The notes under the pieces were generated by a model. That model was not told the DNA's origin and did not search any database. It worked only from the letters and a program-made list of their open reading frames with translations. A DNA stretch of 64,000 nt from Pseudeuparius sepicola. Its lineage: Eukaryota; Arthropoda; Insecta; Coleoptera; Anthribidae. The stretch spans positions 33,573,787-33,637,786 of the forward strand of contig OY987298.1 of NCBI GenBank assembly GCA_963920635.1, given 5' to 3'. Shown one piece after another: positions 13,301-24,800 of the stretch (position 1 is its first letter; each line of letters opens with the position of its first letter). The position numbers and the translations under genes are program-made.

Positions 13301-16100
13301 CACCAGAAAAATCTGATACTTGGTACATATCAATGACCTGTACTTTTCTTATTAAGCGTTTTTCGACTCATGCTTATATGAAGTTATCTGCTTAATATGA
13401 GTTTCTTCAACAGGTTTAATTATTACATTTTTGTATGTAGGGTGTCATTTGCAACTTTTTTTGCATTTTCTACCATTAGTTTATGACATTTACAACTGGG
13501 ACACCCTGTACATTTTCTTATAGTGCCCCCAGTAGTATGATTGATTTTCTGTGTTCCCAGTACCTGTGAAATTGTAATACACATAGTTATTTTGAAAAAG
13601 ATGCATTTCTTGTAAATACGTAGTAAAATACAGTGTGGATAGAAATTGTGGAATATTGCTTATATTTCTTAAAATATTCCTCATATGAAAAACTTGTTTT
13701 GATAAAAGTGTTAGGGGAAATTATTTCCCGTTTAGTGATATCAAGCAATCTTTCGTAGCAGAAAAAATGTGGTTGCCATGGTAACCAACTTGATTTTTTT
13801 AAATGGCACCATATACTTTTTTTGGTGAAAATTGATACATTGGAACTTTCTGAATACGTTACAATACAATTTTAATGGGGTCGCATAAGAAAAAAATACA
13901 AAAAAATTAAGTTTTCTATTATGCTATTGACAATGTTTATCAAAATAATTATTAACATCAAGTTAGCCATGCCAAAATCAGAACAATGGGAAACTGTCAC
14001 TAGCTGTCAGTTGCTTGTAATTGTGTGCATTGTTACAGTAAACGTACTTTTTTACTCAATGTTCTGTGTACTTAAGTACTTAATAAGTTAGTTATAATGG
14101 TGCTTGAATTAATTAAAACGGAAAGAATACAGGTCAACATACTAAGTACTTAAGTACACAGAAAATTGAGTAAAAAAAGTACGTTTAGTGTAACAATGTA
14201 CACAGTTACACAGCTAGTGACAGTTTCGCATTGTTCGGATTATGGCATGGCTAACTTGATGTTAATAATAATTATATTGATAAACATTGTCAATAGCATA
14301 ATAGAAAACTTTTTTTTTGTATTTTTTTTCTTATGCGACCCCATTAAAATTGTATTGTATCGTATTCAGAAAGTTCCAATGTATCAATTTTCACCAAAAA
14401 AAGTATATGGTGCCATTTAAAAAATTTAAATCGGTTACCATGGCAACCACATTTTTCGTGTTAGGAAAGATTGCTTGATATCACTAAACGGGAAATAATT
14501 TCCCCTAACACTTTTATTAACACATGTTTTTGATATGAGGAATATTTTAAGAAATATAAGCAATATTCCACAATTTCTATCCACACTGTATAGTATGAAC
14601 ACTTTAAAATATCATCAGTAGCAGTGAAGTTGAAATCAATATTGCAAATGAAAATATTAATTTAAACTCGTTTATTTTTATTACATTAGTAAAATAATTA
14701 TCCTGTCTAGGTATGACAAAAATTAAAATGGGAAGTCAATCGGAAACCAATCAATCAAATGGTAGTGACTTTGTAGAGCGTCGACGAGCGTCGTTAGAAC
14801 GATATGTAAAGAGGACAGCTCAACATCCTGTTCTAGTTTTAGATCCTGATTTTCGAGAATTTTTAGAATGCGGTAAAAAACTTTTTTCAGTCTTTAATTT
14901 TTACAACTTCAAGAATTTTACAGATATTGAGCTTCCCAAAGCAACAAGTACATCAGCATTAAGTGGTGCTGGAGTCATGAGGCTGTTCAACAAAGTTGGT
15001 GAAACTGTGAACAAAATTACTTACAAAATGGATGAAACTGACCCAGTAAGATCTTTCCTATACTGAATTGTTTTCAATGTCGTATTTTCATATTTTTTCG
15101 TAGTGGTTTGAAGAGAAATTAGCTCATATTGAAGGCTTGGAAACACAGCTTAGAAAATTGCATACAAACGTAGAGCAAATGGTCACGTTTAGGAAAGAAT
15201 TAGCCCATTTAACTAACGGTGTCTCTCGTTCTGCCGCTATGCTAAGTGTTTGTGAGGACCACAACTCCTTGTCTAAAGCACTTAATCAGTTGGCAGATAC
15301 TGAAGAAAAGGTTGGTGATTTTAGTATCTGCAAAAATACAAACTTTTTCTATTTACCTTAGGTCGAATCTCTTCACTTAGAACAGGCAAACACAGACTTT
15401 TTCATATTGTGCGAACTGCTGAAAGATTATTTGGGACTGCTGGGTTCGGTTAGAGACGCATTCCACGAAAGAACAAAACTGTTTCAGCACTGGCAGCATT
15501 CTCAGCAAATGCTAGCGAAAAAGAGGGAGGGGAAAGCCAAGATGGAAATATCCAATAGGAGTGACAGGGTGGAGCAAGCTAATGCTGAAGTTATCGAAGT
15601 AAGGTTTTTGCAAAAATAAAAATACACAAGTACATTCGAAAGTTTTAGAACCGAATATAAATTAATTTTTTTGTAGTTTTCCTTTTCTCGTGCTTTGTAA
15701 TCTTAAATTTTTTTAATTAGAAAGCAGATAAAAAAAATTCAGCTTCTAAACTTTTTCGAGGAAAGATTTATTCAGCAATATTTTTTAAAGTTTAAAATTC
15801 AGTTTTGTACCAAAACATTATTCATATTTCTAATTTGTAGTGGGAATCGAAAGTTGAAAGAGGCCAAGAAAATTTCGATAAGATATCCCAAATGATCAAG
15901 AAAGAAATGGATAGGTTTGAGAAGTGTAGAATCCATGATTTTAAAGTTATGTTTGTTAAATATCTCGAGAACCACCTGGAACATCAAGCTCAAGTGAGGA
16001 AATTCATCAGAAACGTTTTCTAAAAACTACAATTATGCCATTTTTACAGCTTGTTAAATATTGGGAGGCCTTTTTGCCTGAAGCCAAAGCCATTGCCTGA
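4326..16100 (+). CDS. Snx1: Sorting nexin SNX1/SNX2 (retromer-associated PX-BAR protein)
   Basis: Nine coding exons: 4326-4412, 4508-4657, 11167-11413, 14711-14872, 14924-15045, 15104-15310, 15362-15598, 15841-15993, 16050-16100. All introns are GT-AG and the phases agree, giving 471 aa (human SNX1 and SNX2 are about 520). The start ATG at 4326 opens an acidic N-terminus (SDEDDLF, residues 18-24). The PX domain spans roughly 88-215, with the phosphoinositide-binding RRFSDF motif at 129-134 and a proline-rich loop at exon 3's end (IIPPAPEKS). From about 235 to the end it matches the coiled-coil BAR domain, ending KYWEAFLPEAKAIA. In animals this protein binds PI3P on early endosomes, curves the membrane and works with the VPS26/29/35 trimer in retrieval of receptors. 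Introns 2 (6.5 kb) and 3 (3.3 kb) are swollen by mobile elements. Whether it is closer to SNX1 or SNX2 cannot be decided; insects usually have one gene. Confidence 0.93.
4658..5857. other. SNX1 intron 2, proximal part
   Basis: No exon or complete element is recognised. Near 4775-4910 there are repeated CGTCCGACGTAT/ACGTCCGAAG strings in opposite orientations, probably the ends of a short unknown repeat. The segment 5215-5345 is GC-richer with CTCTCTCTCCC tracts. Open frames at 5235-5601 show no recognisable family. Confidence 0.4.
5858..6158 (+). repeat. Direct repeats of an ATCTGACGCGCTCGAGTA motif
   Basis: The 18-mer ATCTGACGCGCTCGAGTA begins near 5861 and 5999 and recurs with one change near 6139, about 140 bp apart. 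A shortened version, TGACGCTCGAGTAAATCTCC, occurs at about 7806, just beyond the foldback at 6231-7744. The intervening sequences are not similar. This looks like a decayed tandem array or a repeated insertion end, later split by the foldback. Confidence 0.6.
6231..7744. mobile_element. Long-arm foldback element, TA-flanked
   Basis: The two arms, about 6231-6780 and 7200-7744, are reverse complements over roughly 550 bp. They are separated by a loop of about 400 bp. The ends are CAGGGTGATTCACGTAAGTG and its complement, each bordered by TA. The arms include the mirrored block CGGTTATACCGGAAG. No transposase is seen. The CAGGGTG...CACCCTG termini and TA border fit non-autonomous Tc1/mariner-type elements; that class is inferred. 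It lies in SNX1 intron 2 and would fold into a long hairpin in the transcript. Confidence 0.85.
7745..8230. other. SNX1 intron 2, between elements
   Basis: Nothing beyond the trailing CTCGAGTAAATCTCC motif near 7812 is recognised. An open frame at 7905-8138 has no family resemblance. Confidence 0.4.
8231..9397. mobile_element. Repeat element with TAGATGGC ends, host of a TTAA MITE
   Basis: The ends read TAGATGGC and GCCATCTA. The flanking octamers (attaatta and tataatta) agree at 6 of 8, which would fit a hAT-like element, but only weakly. Inside are many short direct repeats of the type CATAAATGCTCATAAATGACC (about 8848-8960). Both ends contain GAGCATT-type words and GGACA(T/C)TTTT. It is interrupted by the MITE at 8998-9335. 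No coding sequence is recognised. Confidence 0.45.
8998..9335. mobile_element. TTAA-flanked MITE, copy 1
   Basis: A 338-bp palindromic element with ends GAGGGGGTTGCCGACAGCGA and the complement. It is bordered on both sides by TTAA (8994-8997 and 9336-9339). A second copy lies at 62078-62405 in the same orientation. The arms are about 140 bp and include CATCTCTGTCTT and its mirror. A TTAA target is typical of piggyBac and Kolobok superfamilies; which one cannot be said without a transposase. Confidence 0.85.
9629..9990 (+). repeat. Tandem duplication of about 150 bp
   Basis: The block 9629-9785 (GACTAATTTTAAGTAATTTT through GTCACTGAAGTGATC) recurs at 9847-9986, with a 22-bp deletion and a few substitutions. 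It starts 218 bp downstream of the first copy. No coding sense. Shortly after it lies a run of 17 C residues at 10164-10180. Confidence 0.85.
10329..10715. mobile_element. 387-bp P/THAP-type MITE
   Basis: The ends, CAAGGTTAGTGGAGAGAAGG at left and the complement at right, closely resemble the ends of the element at 21933-26617 (CAAGGTTATTGGAGTGGAGA). Both continue into a GGTTG-N3-CGGTAAC or CATCGTAAC block. A perfect 9-bp direct repeat, ACCGGCGAG, flanks it (10320-10328 and 10716-10724). The interior is AT-rich, non-coding and not alignable by eye to the autonomous copy. It is therefore a related but distinct subfamily. Confidence 0.88.
10725..11166. other. SNX1 intron 2, distal end
   Basis: Nothing recognised except the splice acceptor before 11167 (TTTTTTATGCAG). 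A short mirrored TCTACGTCGTAGTAGA near 10818 is a small hairpin. The open frame beginning 11083 is intron plus SNX1 exon 3 read together, not a separate gene. Confidence 0.45.
11738..12045. mobile_element. Small foldback element with TGACCGGCAGAAT ends
   Basis: The left end TGACCGGCAGAATGTAGTCA and the right end (complement of TTGACTGGCAGAATCGAGAC) are inverted repeats. Both run into AACAAATG...TTTTTTTTATTT and CGGCGC/GCGCCG blocks. A related copy lies at 36663-36837 and shares the inner ACTATGGGGC and CCAAAATAGGG words. Non-coding. It lies in SNX1 intron 3. Confidence 0.65.
12150..12560. mobile_element. Foldback element, about 410 bp
   Basis: The arms, about 12150-12325 and 12400-12560, are reverse complements at roughly 85-90 percent by eye. 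They share GGCAACACCAAACTAGTTTC and CGGAGGTGTGCAGACCACGA. The central loop is about 80 bp. No target duplication is clear. The open frames on both strands at 12145-12626 are arm artefacts. Confidence 0.8.
13631..14588. mobile_element. Foldback element, 958 bp, TA-flanked
   Basis: The ends are CAGTGTGGATAGAAATTGTG and the complement, each bordered by TA. The arms of about 450 bp are nearly identical in reverse complement, for example GGGGAAATTATTTCCCGTTT and GGTTGCCATGGTAACC, which is itself palindromic. The loop near 14080-14130 is about 60 bp. Non-coding. It lies in SNX1 intron 3, just before exon 4. Confidence 0.87.
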
Positions 16101-16683
16101 CTAGAGGACCTATGCAAAGAATAGCTACATGTACATTCCTTCTGGAGATTTCCAGAGATATAAAGGTACCTCATGGCTCAGAATTGTTTCTCTTTCATTC
16201 AGAAATCTTATCGTTCATTTTTATAAAGATGGAATGAATTCATTTACTGATATATACTTTGTATATGCTTATTATTGGCAATAATTTGTTGTTTACCAAT
16301 ACGTTACACTCCCTCTGATCTGAACCCCCATTTGCATAGGTGTATTCGGACTATGGAGCGTTATTGACATATTTTTATCATCGCACTGCCTCCATCAAGT
16401 GGTTTGGTCTAGGAGGTATTTGGATTAGCTGGAGTGTACTGTATTTTGGTGATATGTTTACGAATGAATAATTTTTATTTATATTTTCAAAATCAAATAT
16501 TTATAATTGTGGATGAATTATTTCCATATAAATTATGTGATTATTACTCTCTGTTTCGTTTATTGTATATTGTACCTACCCTTTAAAATATCTCTAAAAT
16601 GGGGTTGTTGGCCAAAATTAACATACTTTAAAAAGTAATTATTTTTCCAAATGCATTATTAGGAACAAGCGCTCATTACTTCA

Positions 16684-16689
16684 AATAAA
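16684..16689 (+). terminator. Candidate poly(A) signal for SNX1
   Basis: AATAAA, 584 nt after the SNX1 stop codon, is the first exact hexamer I see downstream. Variant hexamers lie closer, so the true site is uncertain. Confidence 0.35.
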
Positions 16690-17192
16690 GAATAACAATC
16701 ATTTCACAGGCAAAAAATCAACTAATATAAGAACTAACAACTAGAAATAACCCCATTCTAGTTATCGCTTTAAATAAGAATAAAAATTAAATTATGAAAA
16801 ATCCCTAGGATGTTAACCTTCTTTCAATCATCTCATTATATTAATTTTGTCTGCCCCAGCCTGCAAAACAAAATATGTATATGCAAAAACTTAAGTCAGT
16901 AGCAAAAAAATTATCATTATCGGAAACTTCAAAGTTTCATAAAATTGCTGGAACAGGTGGAACTGGAACTGAACTTTTGTAGAAGTGTATATTTGCTTTA
17001 GTAATTTTCTAAGTGTAATAATGAATATATGTTTGTGATAAGTGCATGTTTCAAATACCTAGAATTAAGATTATATTATATATTACTTTCTTGTTCTCAA
17101 GACCATATCGGTACAGATCACATTTAGATTGAAATTACCTAGTTGCCAAATCCCGATGTTCTATACTTTAAAGCTTTATTATTCCTTATATA
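16690..17192. other. SNX1-FAF1 convergent intergenic DNA
   Basis: AT-rich sequence with no recognised gene or element up to the foldback that begins at 17193. Confidence 0.45.
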
Positions 17193-18404
17193 CAGGGTAT
17201 CCTGTTAATAATGATACATAGAGCAACTTCATATATTTTGTGCCAAAATAGCTTAACAACTACCAGTCAAATCTCAAACTGAGATACGGCATGGAAATTA
17301 ATTTTTTAAATTGAGAATTATGGCTACATCTCCCAAAATAATCAACCTGCTGAACTGAAATTTGGCACCGTTATGTTTTTGGGACGGACAATAAGCTGAA
17401 GATGTCAATTTCTACGTACCTTACAGAGGGCATGACTTGTGCTGTTTTTAGATCGTGCTTTTACTTGTAACTTTTTTGAAGTTATCTTTTGGTCTTGCAG
17501 GTCCATCATGTTAGGGCTTATTTTCATTCTGCAAGAAAAAGGTACTCTTGTTTCATAAAGATAAGATCAACCGTTTGTGTTAAAATTGGCAAAATATGCC
17601 CCCAAACATCTGTCAACTCCGACATTCGAAACATAACATTTCCACCGCTTTCAAATGTTACAGATCAACTGTACATTCAAAATGAAGATAAAAATGCCAA
17701 ATGGACATTGGTCAAAACACCATTCATTTTCTTCTTGAAATAGGGTGTTCAAATTTTGCAGAATATCAATGTTCTATTTTGAAAGCTATAAAAAAATTTT
17801 GATACATTTTTTAAATGGTACAGTTGATCTGTAACATTTGAAAGTGGTAGGTGAAAATTTTATGTTTTTCGAATGTTGGGAGTTAACAGGTGTTTTGGGG
17901 CACATTCTGCCAATTTCAACGCAAACGGTTGATGTTATCGTTATGAACCAAGAGTACAGTTTTGCTGCAAAATAAAAGATCCACTAAAATAATGAACCTA
18001 CAGGACCAAAAAGAACTCAAAAAAGTTAAGAGTAAACACACGATCCAAAAACATAGTAGTTCGGGGGGTCATGTATTAACTCCAGACAGTACTCCTTGGA
18101 CAAGTGAAGTTGATGAAACAAACACAGACTCTCTGCCAATGGTGCAAACCTAGCCCAAAAAGAAGAAGACCAAGTGGGGCCCTCTGTGAGATACGTAGAA
18201 ATTGACATCTTCAGCTTATTCTCTAGCCTCAAAAATATAACAGTGCCAAATTTCCATAATCCAATTGCAAAAAATGAACTTGCAACGCCTTGTATCCAGT
18301 AAAAATTGAATATTTGACTGGTACTTGTTAAGGTCAATAATTGTAATATTTTGGAACAAAATAAATGAAGTTGCTCTATGAACCATTATTAACGGAACAC
18401 CCGG
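17193..18404. mobile_element. Foldback element, 1.2 kb, TA-flanked
   Basis: The ends CAGGGTATCCTGTTAATAAT and the complement of CCGGGTGTTCCGTTAATAAT are bordered by TA. Several mirrored blocks follow. GAAGATGTCAATTTCTACGTA (17400-17420) mirrors 18195-18220. The GATCAACCGTTTG...TTACAGATCAACTGTAC stretch at 17566-17675 mirrors 17815-17935. Relatives are at 28944-30025 and 30690-30800. No transposase. It sits between the convergent SNX1 and FAF1 genes. Confidence 0.83.
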
Positions 18405-18677
18405 TATTGTTAAATTTATAAAAATTCTTGTAACTGTAAGTTTACATTATTTGCTTTAAGTATGTGATACAAAAAAAAACTTATGTTACAACAAAAATCT
18501 ATACTATAGAATTGAGTAAAGAAATAATTTACTCAATGACTATAGGTAATATATTATTATATTAATTACTATATTATGCTTCCATTATATGTAAATAAAT
18601 TATAGTTATGATTAGAATTGTTTTTTCTTGTTTCCTTTGGGGCTAGGAAAATTTAATTAAAAATATAATTTGAAATT

Positions 18678-18683
18678 TTTATT
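18678..18683 (-). terminator. Poly(A) signal for FAF1
   Basis: AATAAA on the minus strand, 131 nt beyond the FAF1 stop codon. The position is appropriate for a short 3' UTR. Confidence 0.6.
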
Positions 18684-18813
18684 GTACCATATGTAAATCA
18701 TTACAAGTAAATAAGTATACTAATTAAATTAAAAATATATTAACTAATTTTACATTTGTTTAAATGCTGTTATAAAAATCCAACCCCCTTTTGGCAGGGG
18801 AAAGTGACGAAAA

Positions 18814-18894
18814 TTACCGTTCTTCTAATATCACAGTTTCTTGTGGGCACAACTTTAATTCTCTTAAAGTTTGATTGGAATCCAATGCCGTTAA
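18814..18894 (-). CDS. FAF1: FAF1 terminal exon (C-terminal 26 residues and stop)
   Basis: This 81-nt exon is preceded on the minus strand by a clean acceptor (TATTTACAG, 18903-18895). It continues the UBX domain in phase 0 from the RRD end of the exon at 28314-28391: LTALDSNQTLRELKLCPQE and so on, then TAA. It matches the end of the human UBX domain (KLFPQETLFLEAKE). The exon is separated from the rest by a 9.4 kb intron that carries an entire P-type transposon. Without it the protein would lack the last UBX strands. Confidence 0.9.
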   Translation of the reverse strand, partial: LTALDSNQTLRELKLCPQETVILEER

Positions 18895-21800
18895 CTGTAA
18901 ATAGGAAATAAAAATCTTGTGGCTAGCAGTGGGGTATGCAGAATTTAGTTTCGAGGTGGGCTGACGGGTGGACAAGTATTAACAAAAGTCATTGGTTGCG
19001 TTTACCGTCGGAAAGCGCATGCAAACGATTTTCCGCTAACACGTTGGACAGCGGCACTGAAAGCAAGCCGCTTAAAACAAATAGAAGTGCAAAAATTGTT
19101 CGCTTGTAGTTTGAAGCAGCGGTTGCACGGCGCATGCTCATTTTTAAACTCCATGGTTTTTCTTCTAACCCTGGAAATTTTGTGTTGGTTTGGTGTTAGT
19201 TGCCACGTTTTGAGTCTTATTAAAAGCATAGTACACCATCAAAATCATTATTTTAAATGATAGGTGCTATATAGTGTGCAAAAAGGCAATGACTGCAAGA
19301 TCACACTAAAAGTGACTGCAAGAAAAACGCTTTTTCACTGTCTACGGCAAACGCACCCATTTATTTAAATATGCCAATGATGATTTTTTTTAAATTCCTA
19401 AGAAATAATAGTACAGTTAAGACCAGATGAAACCGAACAATGTAAAGTCATTTTCTTGAGACCAGGGACTCTAAAATAAGGGGACCCAGCATTATACTTT
19501 CCAAAGTGAGGCCTATTCTTTCATCATTCTAATGGTATCAGTGATGTATGCCATTTTATTGGAGAATATATGAATATAACAGGTACTTTGATTGTTAGTA
19601 AAAATCAATAATGGTTTCCATGATTTCTAAAAATTAGACTTGACAATGTTGTGTCTACAATAAAACGCCATATTAGTGGTGATGTCACGTAGTGGGGTAG
19701 GTCAAGGCACTGTATTCAAACAACCTCGTAGATACACGGGCGTTTTTGTGTTTTTGACTAAAAAAAATATTGAAATCGGTTTCTTCGACAATAAATATCC
19801 ATCTTCGTTAAGGTAAGTGTATTCTGAACTTTATAAGTGCAAATTTTGATTGATCAATAGCGCGCCGATTGTCGGGCGAAAACAGCGGCCGGGCCGGACG
19901 TAAACACGGCATAAATCTTTCAAAATTTCGGTTTTTCCGCGGGTTTTCGCGAAGTTTCGATGCTGCAGAAGATGCAAAATAGATTTAAATAATTTTTTAG
20001 TCAAAAACACAAAAACGCCTGTGTATCTACGAGGTTGTTTGGATACAGGCCCACTACTAATATGGCGTATTACAGAATATGGCAACTGTCAAATGAAACA
20101 AATTTATTGTATAGTTGAAATTCTTTAATTGTCACATTTGAGTATCTGGAAGTTAGAAAACTTAAAAATTGTGAATGTTTTGCCTCCTTTAGAATCTATG
20201 GCACTATATATTACATAAAACCTGATGGCAGTTGGACACTGACATACATAACCTTGTACCAGCCCACTTATGTGGTCTCCTTGGAGTCTACAGAAAACAA
20301 ACTTCCCTCAAGGCTTCACTTTTCCCCTTATTTTAAAGAGTCCCTGCTTGAGACTATTGGATTATGAATACCCAAAATTCATTCAGCTAATAACAAGTCA
20401 AGCTTGGGCCAAAGGATGAAGCAACCAACAGACGTGACGTTGCCAAATGTCCAGACTGAAAAATCTTTAAAAAATGGCTTTACAGAGTACGGTTTCATCT
20501 GATTTCAACCGTACCTAGCCCAAATTTTTTAGGATTATATCCTGCAGTTAATATTTTAAAATTTGGAAATAGATTATGTCACAAGGAGTAGAAGTGAGTT
20601 TTTGTGCTGAAGCCAGAGGTTGACGGCCGAACCAAAGGCGAGGCCAACAACTGAGCAAAGCAAAGCACCTACAAAAGACCTACTCCGTCATAATATATTA
20701 TTTTATTTTCAAGTTCACAAATAACACAGGTTCAAATCCCAAGCAATGCATTTTCTTCTTTTTTAAATGTCAATAGAAACACAAATTTTATTTAGTATTA
20801 TTTATTACTGGAAATCGACCAAAACATAAAACGACGGGTTGTCATATAGAAAATATCAGTTTTTGTTATTTATTACTCGTACATTAAAATTTATTTTTGT
20901 TTGTTTGGTTTTGTTGCTAACCTATATTTTGATCTTCTCTACAAGATCATCATCGGAGCATAATATTATAAAACTTTTGTTTTTAAGTAGAGATGGGTTT
21001 ACACCGGGTTTTTTCATATTTGGAAAAGGTGTCAAGGTTTCCACCCTTTTTGGCACCGGGTGTCAAATTATGACACTAGTTTTTTGCATACTTTGATTGG
21101 TGACATCTAGACGTTTAATTTAATACCAAATACTCATATCTAAAAGCTATAAACAACAAAAACATTGCAAGAAGATATAAAAAGTAAAAAATATGTTGCA
21201 GGCGAATTAGAAATTTAGTCGTTTATCTATTACATTATCCTAAATTAAAATAACGATGACTAAATATTAAATAAATGAAAAAACCCCTTATTTCAATTCA
21301 TTTTCTCCACTTTCTCATCTAAAAGCCATATAGAGTTTATTCCATTTATATTTCTGCAGGCTGATTCCTTTACTCGATTAGAGTCGAATCCGCCATTTTA
21401 ACTCGATCGGAGCGATTCCTTTCTAAAAAGTTCGACTCGATACTCGATTACATAACTCGACAGCATCTAAGGAGCTGATATTTGACATATTTACAAAATA
21501 TAATAGTTAGGTTTCATTGACAAAAAAAAAACAAACAAAAATCGCGTTTCTTCTTCTTCTTTGCTCCAAATCCAGTGGCTTTTGGAGACATTGAAAACAT
21601 CCATTTTTGGGTGTCATTAGTTTACACCCTTTGAAACCACCCATTTTTGGGTGCCAAACGTTTCCACCCTTTGAATCCACCCTTTATTTTAAAAATGAAA
21701 ACACCCTATGGGTGTCAAAGGTTTGGCACCCATAGGTTGGCACCCATAAAGGGTTTAAACCCATTGATGGGTGTAAACCCGAAACCCATCTCTATTTTTA

Positions 21801-24800
21801 AGTAAAAACATCTACATCTACACATCTACATGGAGTGGTTTACTTATTCATATTCATAATATAAAACGGCCTTAATTATTATAACATATTTAAAACTTTT
21901 TAAAATTTATTGCATAAATGGTAGGGGCCGAGCAAGGTTATTGGAGTGGAGAGGTTGCATCGTAACTAGGGAAACGAAAATACCCGATCTTATCCGTATC
22001 GGGACGCCATGTTTGTGACGTCCGTCAGTTCCTTTTAGCCGCTTTAGTGCGGTCTGTGCTTTTAGTTTTCGAGTTTTAAGATTCGAATAACCGTTTTTTA
22101 TAAACGTAAGTAAGAAAATTCACGTAGGTATTTTAAATTCTCAATTCATATTTACATAACTTTGGTAGATGCCTGATGGACACTCCTGTGGGATTGCTAG
22201 TTGCTCAAGCAAATACCGTAAGGTTGATGGCAAAGAAAATATTGAGCGGGTTAGCTTTTTCACCTTTCCTAAAGATGATATCATCTCCAAAGAGTGGATA
22301 CGACTGTGCCGTCAAAAGCCAGCTTTTGCATATAAAGTTAACAAACGTATATGTTCAAAGCACTTCCAACATGATGATTTCGAAGATGGAATTAAATCCA
22401 GGCTTATGGGTTGTGCTCCAAAGAAATTGAAGAAAACCGGTAAGTTACAAAAATGTGCATCCAACTTTGATTTAAAATTATACAGTGTTATAGACTTTTT
22501 TGAAATCACGGCTTGTCGTATCATGTTAGATCAAAAAGTTATCATGGATATGCAGCCAAATGTAACTTTATTTAACTTCTATTAAAAAGCTAAGCCTTCC
22601 TTCGTATACCTTTGGCTGCATACCAGTGATAACTTTTTGATATATACAGTGTGCCCAGGGATTGAGTGCACGTGGGGTGTAAATGACAAAAAAAATTCGA
22701 GTTTAAATTTTAGCTTGTGGGGATCAGCCCTTCTTGGTCAATCTGGCATACATTATTTTTAATTATAATTTATATTAATTATTTTTAAGTCTGAACGACT
22801 TTTCTAAGTAATAATTTTTGATATTTTTAAAAACAAAGGTAGGTACTTTACTCTCGACAATTTTTGAAAATTTTGAAAAACATCCTGTACCTACATTAAT
22901 TAATCGGACTATTTTTTTCAACTTTTTAGTTCTAGCTTTGATTGAGATCCACGGTTTTAGACCAAGCAGGGCTGATCCCCAAAAGGTCAAATTTCAACTC
23001 GAATTTTTTTTATCATTCACACACCCTACGTGCACTCAATCTGTGGACACACGGTATATACTTTTGTCCCCGTTTTTATCTAAATATAAGTACCTATTGA
23101 AATAGAAGAGTTTTCTAGTTTTTAACAAATATTTTAATATACTCCTGGACAAAATTAACGCACCAGCATACAAAATTTCAAATTATATTTTAAATTATTT
23201 TGCGTGTCTACCAAGAATATAAATAGTAGGCTTTGGACATTTACTACTGTTAAACTAATTAAATAATGTAATTTGTTGATTTTCACTTAATTTCCATTAA
23301 TTTATTATTCCATTAATTTATTTAAAAAAATTCAATTTTTGTGGGGATTTATTATGTTAATTTTGTCCAGGAGTTTATTATTATTATTGTTACATTTTAG
23401 CTATCCCATCTTTGCATTTGCCACCCGAAACCATGCCTTCTGAGACAAGTATACGGACAGAGATGCGCCAAGCCATAACAGAACAAAAAGTCCTGGTGAA
23501 TAATTTGTTAAAATTTGTTGAGACGCCTTATGAAAATCCTAATATTCCTTCAGTAGTAGTTTGTGAAAATAAAAAAGGTATTCCAATTTTTTTCAAATGA
23601 CAAAGTTTAAAGTTGTCTTTTATTACAGATTGTGAGGCCTCCTCAGAAAGATTAAATATGAATAATAATGCCGCTATAGAATTTGTAAAAACTGCACAGC
23701 CTTCTCGAAATGAAGAATGCGAAGAGTTGAAAAAAATTGTGGAGGAAAAGTCTTTATTAAAGAAGAAAAATCAATTACATTTCGAAACCTTACAACGGAA
23801 AATAGAACAACTTACAACGGAAAATGCTTTGATAAAAAAGAAGAAAGGGCAAGAATTCGAAAATTTTACAAATAAAATACGAAGGCTACAAAAAGAAAAT
23901 GAAGCCCTTAAAAAAAGGCTTGAAATTGCTGAACAAGCTATGAAGCAGAGTGTCCAAAAATTTGAGGATCAGGCTGCTGTTGCGTTCAAAAATTTTTTAA
24001 GCGTTAATCAAATCGCCATAGCCTTAAAGAAGAAAACTAAGGCCAAATGGACACCAGATGAATTGTCAATGGCATTTACTATTAGATACTTGAGCAAAAG
24101 ATGTTATGTTTTTTTAAGAGAAAAATTGAAATATCCACTTCCTGGAATATCAACCTTGCAACGTTGGGCAGCACAAATAAATTTGAAAAACGGAGTATTG
24201 AAAGACATTCTTAATGTGATGGAAGTGGCAGGGAGACTAAAAACGGATTTCAATAAAGTTACTGTGCTGTCTTATGATGAAATCAAAGTAATAGGTTCTT
24301 TTATCTTCGTTTTCAATAATAGGTATAATTTATGTCCTTTTGCAGATTTCATCCCAATATGAATATGACCAAAAAGAAGATACAGTACTTGGTCCACATA
24401 AGAACATGCAGGTAGTGATGGCGCGTGGGCTGTTTGATAATTGGAAGCAACCCATTTACATTGGCTTTGATCAAAAAATGACAAAGGAAATTCTCGATGA
24501 TTTATTAATACGTCTCCACAACATAAACTACAATGTAGTGGCTTGTGTGTCAGATTGTGGAGGTGGGAATCAGGGCTTGTGGTCATCGTTAAATATTACA
24601 CCCAATCACTCATTTCATGATCACCCTATGACTACAGAGCCAGTCTTTTTCTTTGCTGTGTTCCTCATCTGCTCAAATTGATACGAAATTGGTTACTGGA
24701 TACTGGATTTGTTTTAGAAGATGGAACATCCATAAATATTGAGCCCATAAAAGAATTAATACAAATAACCAAAACAGAAATCAGTTCTTGTCATAAATTA

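Noticed and set aside
22176..22524. Alternative frames over the THAP exon on both strands
   Set aside because: Only the 22169 frame has the C2CH THAP pattern and continues through spliced exons.
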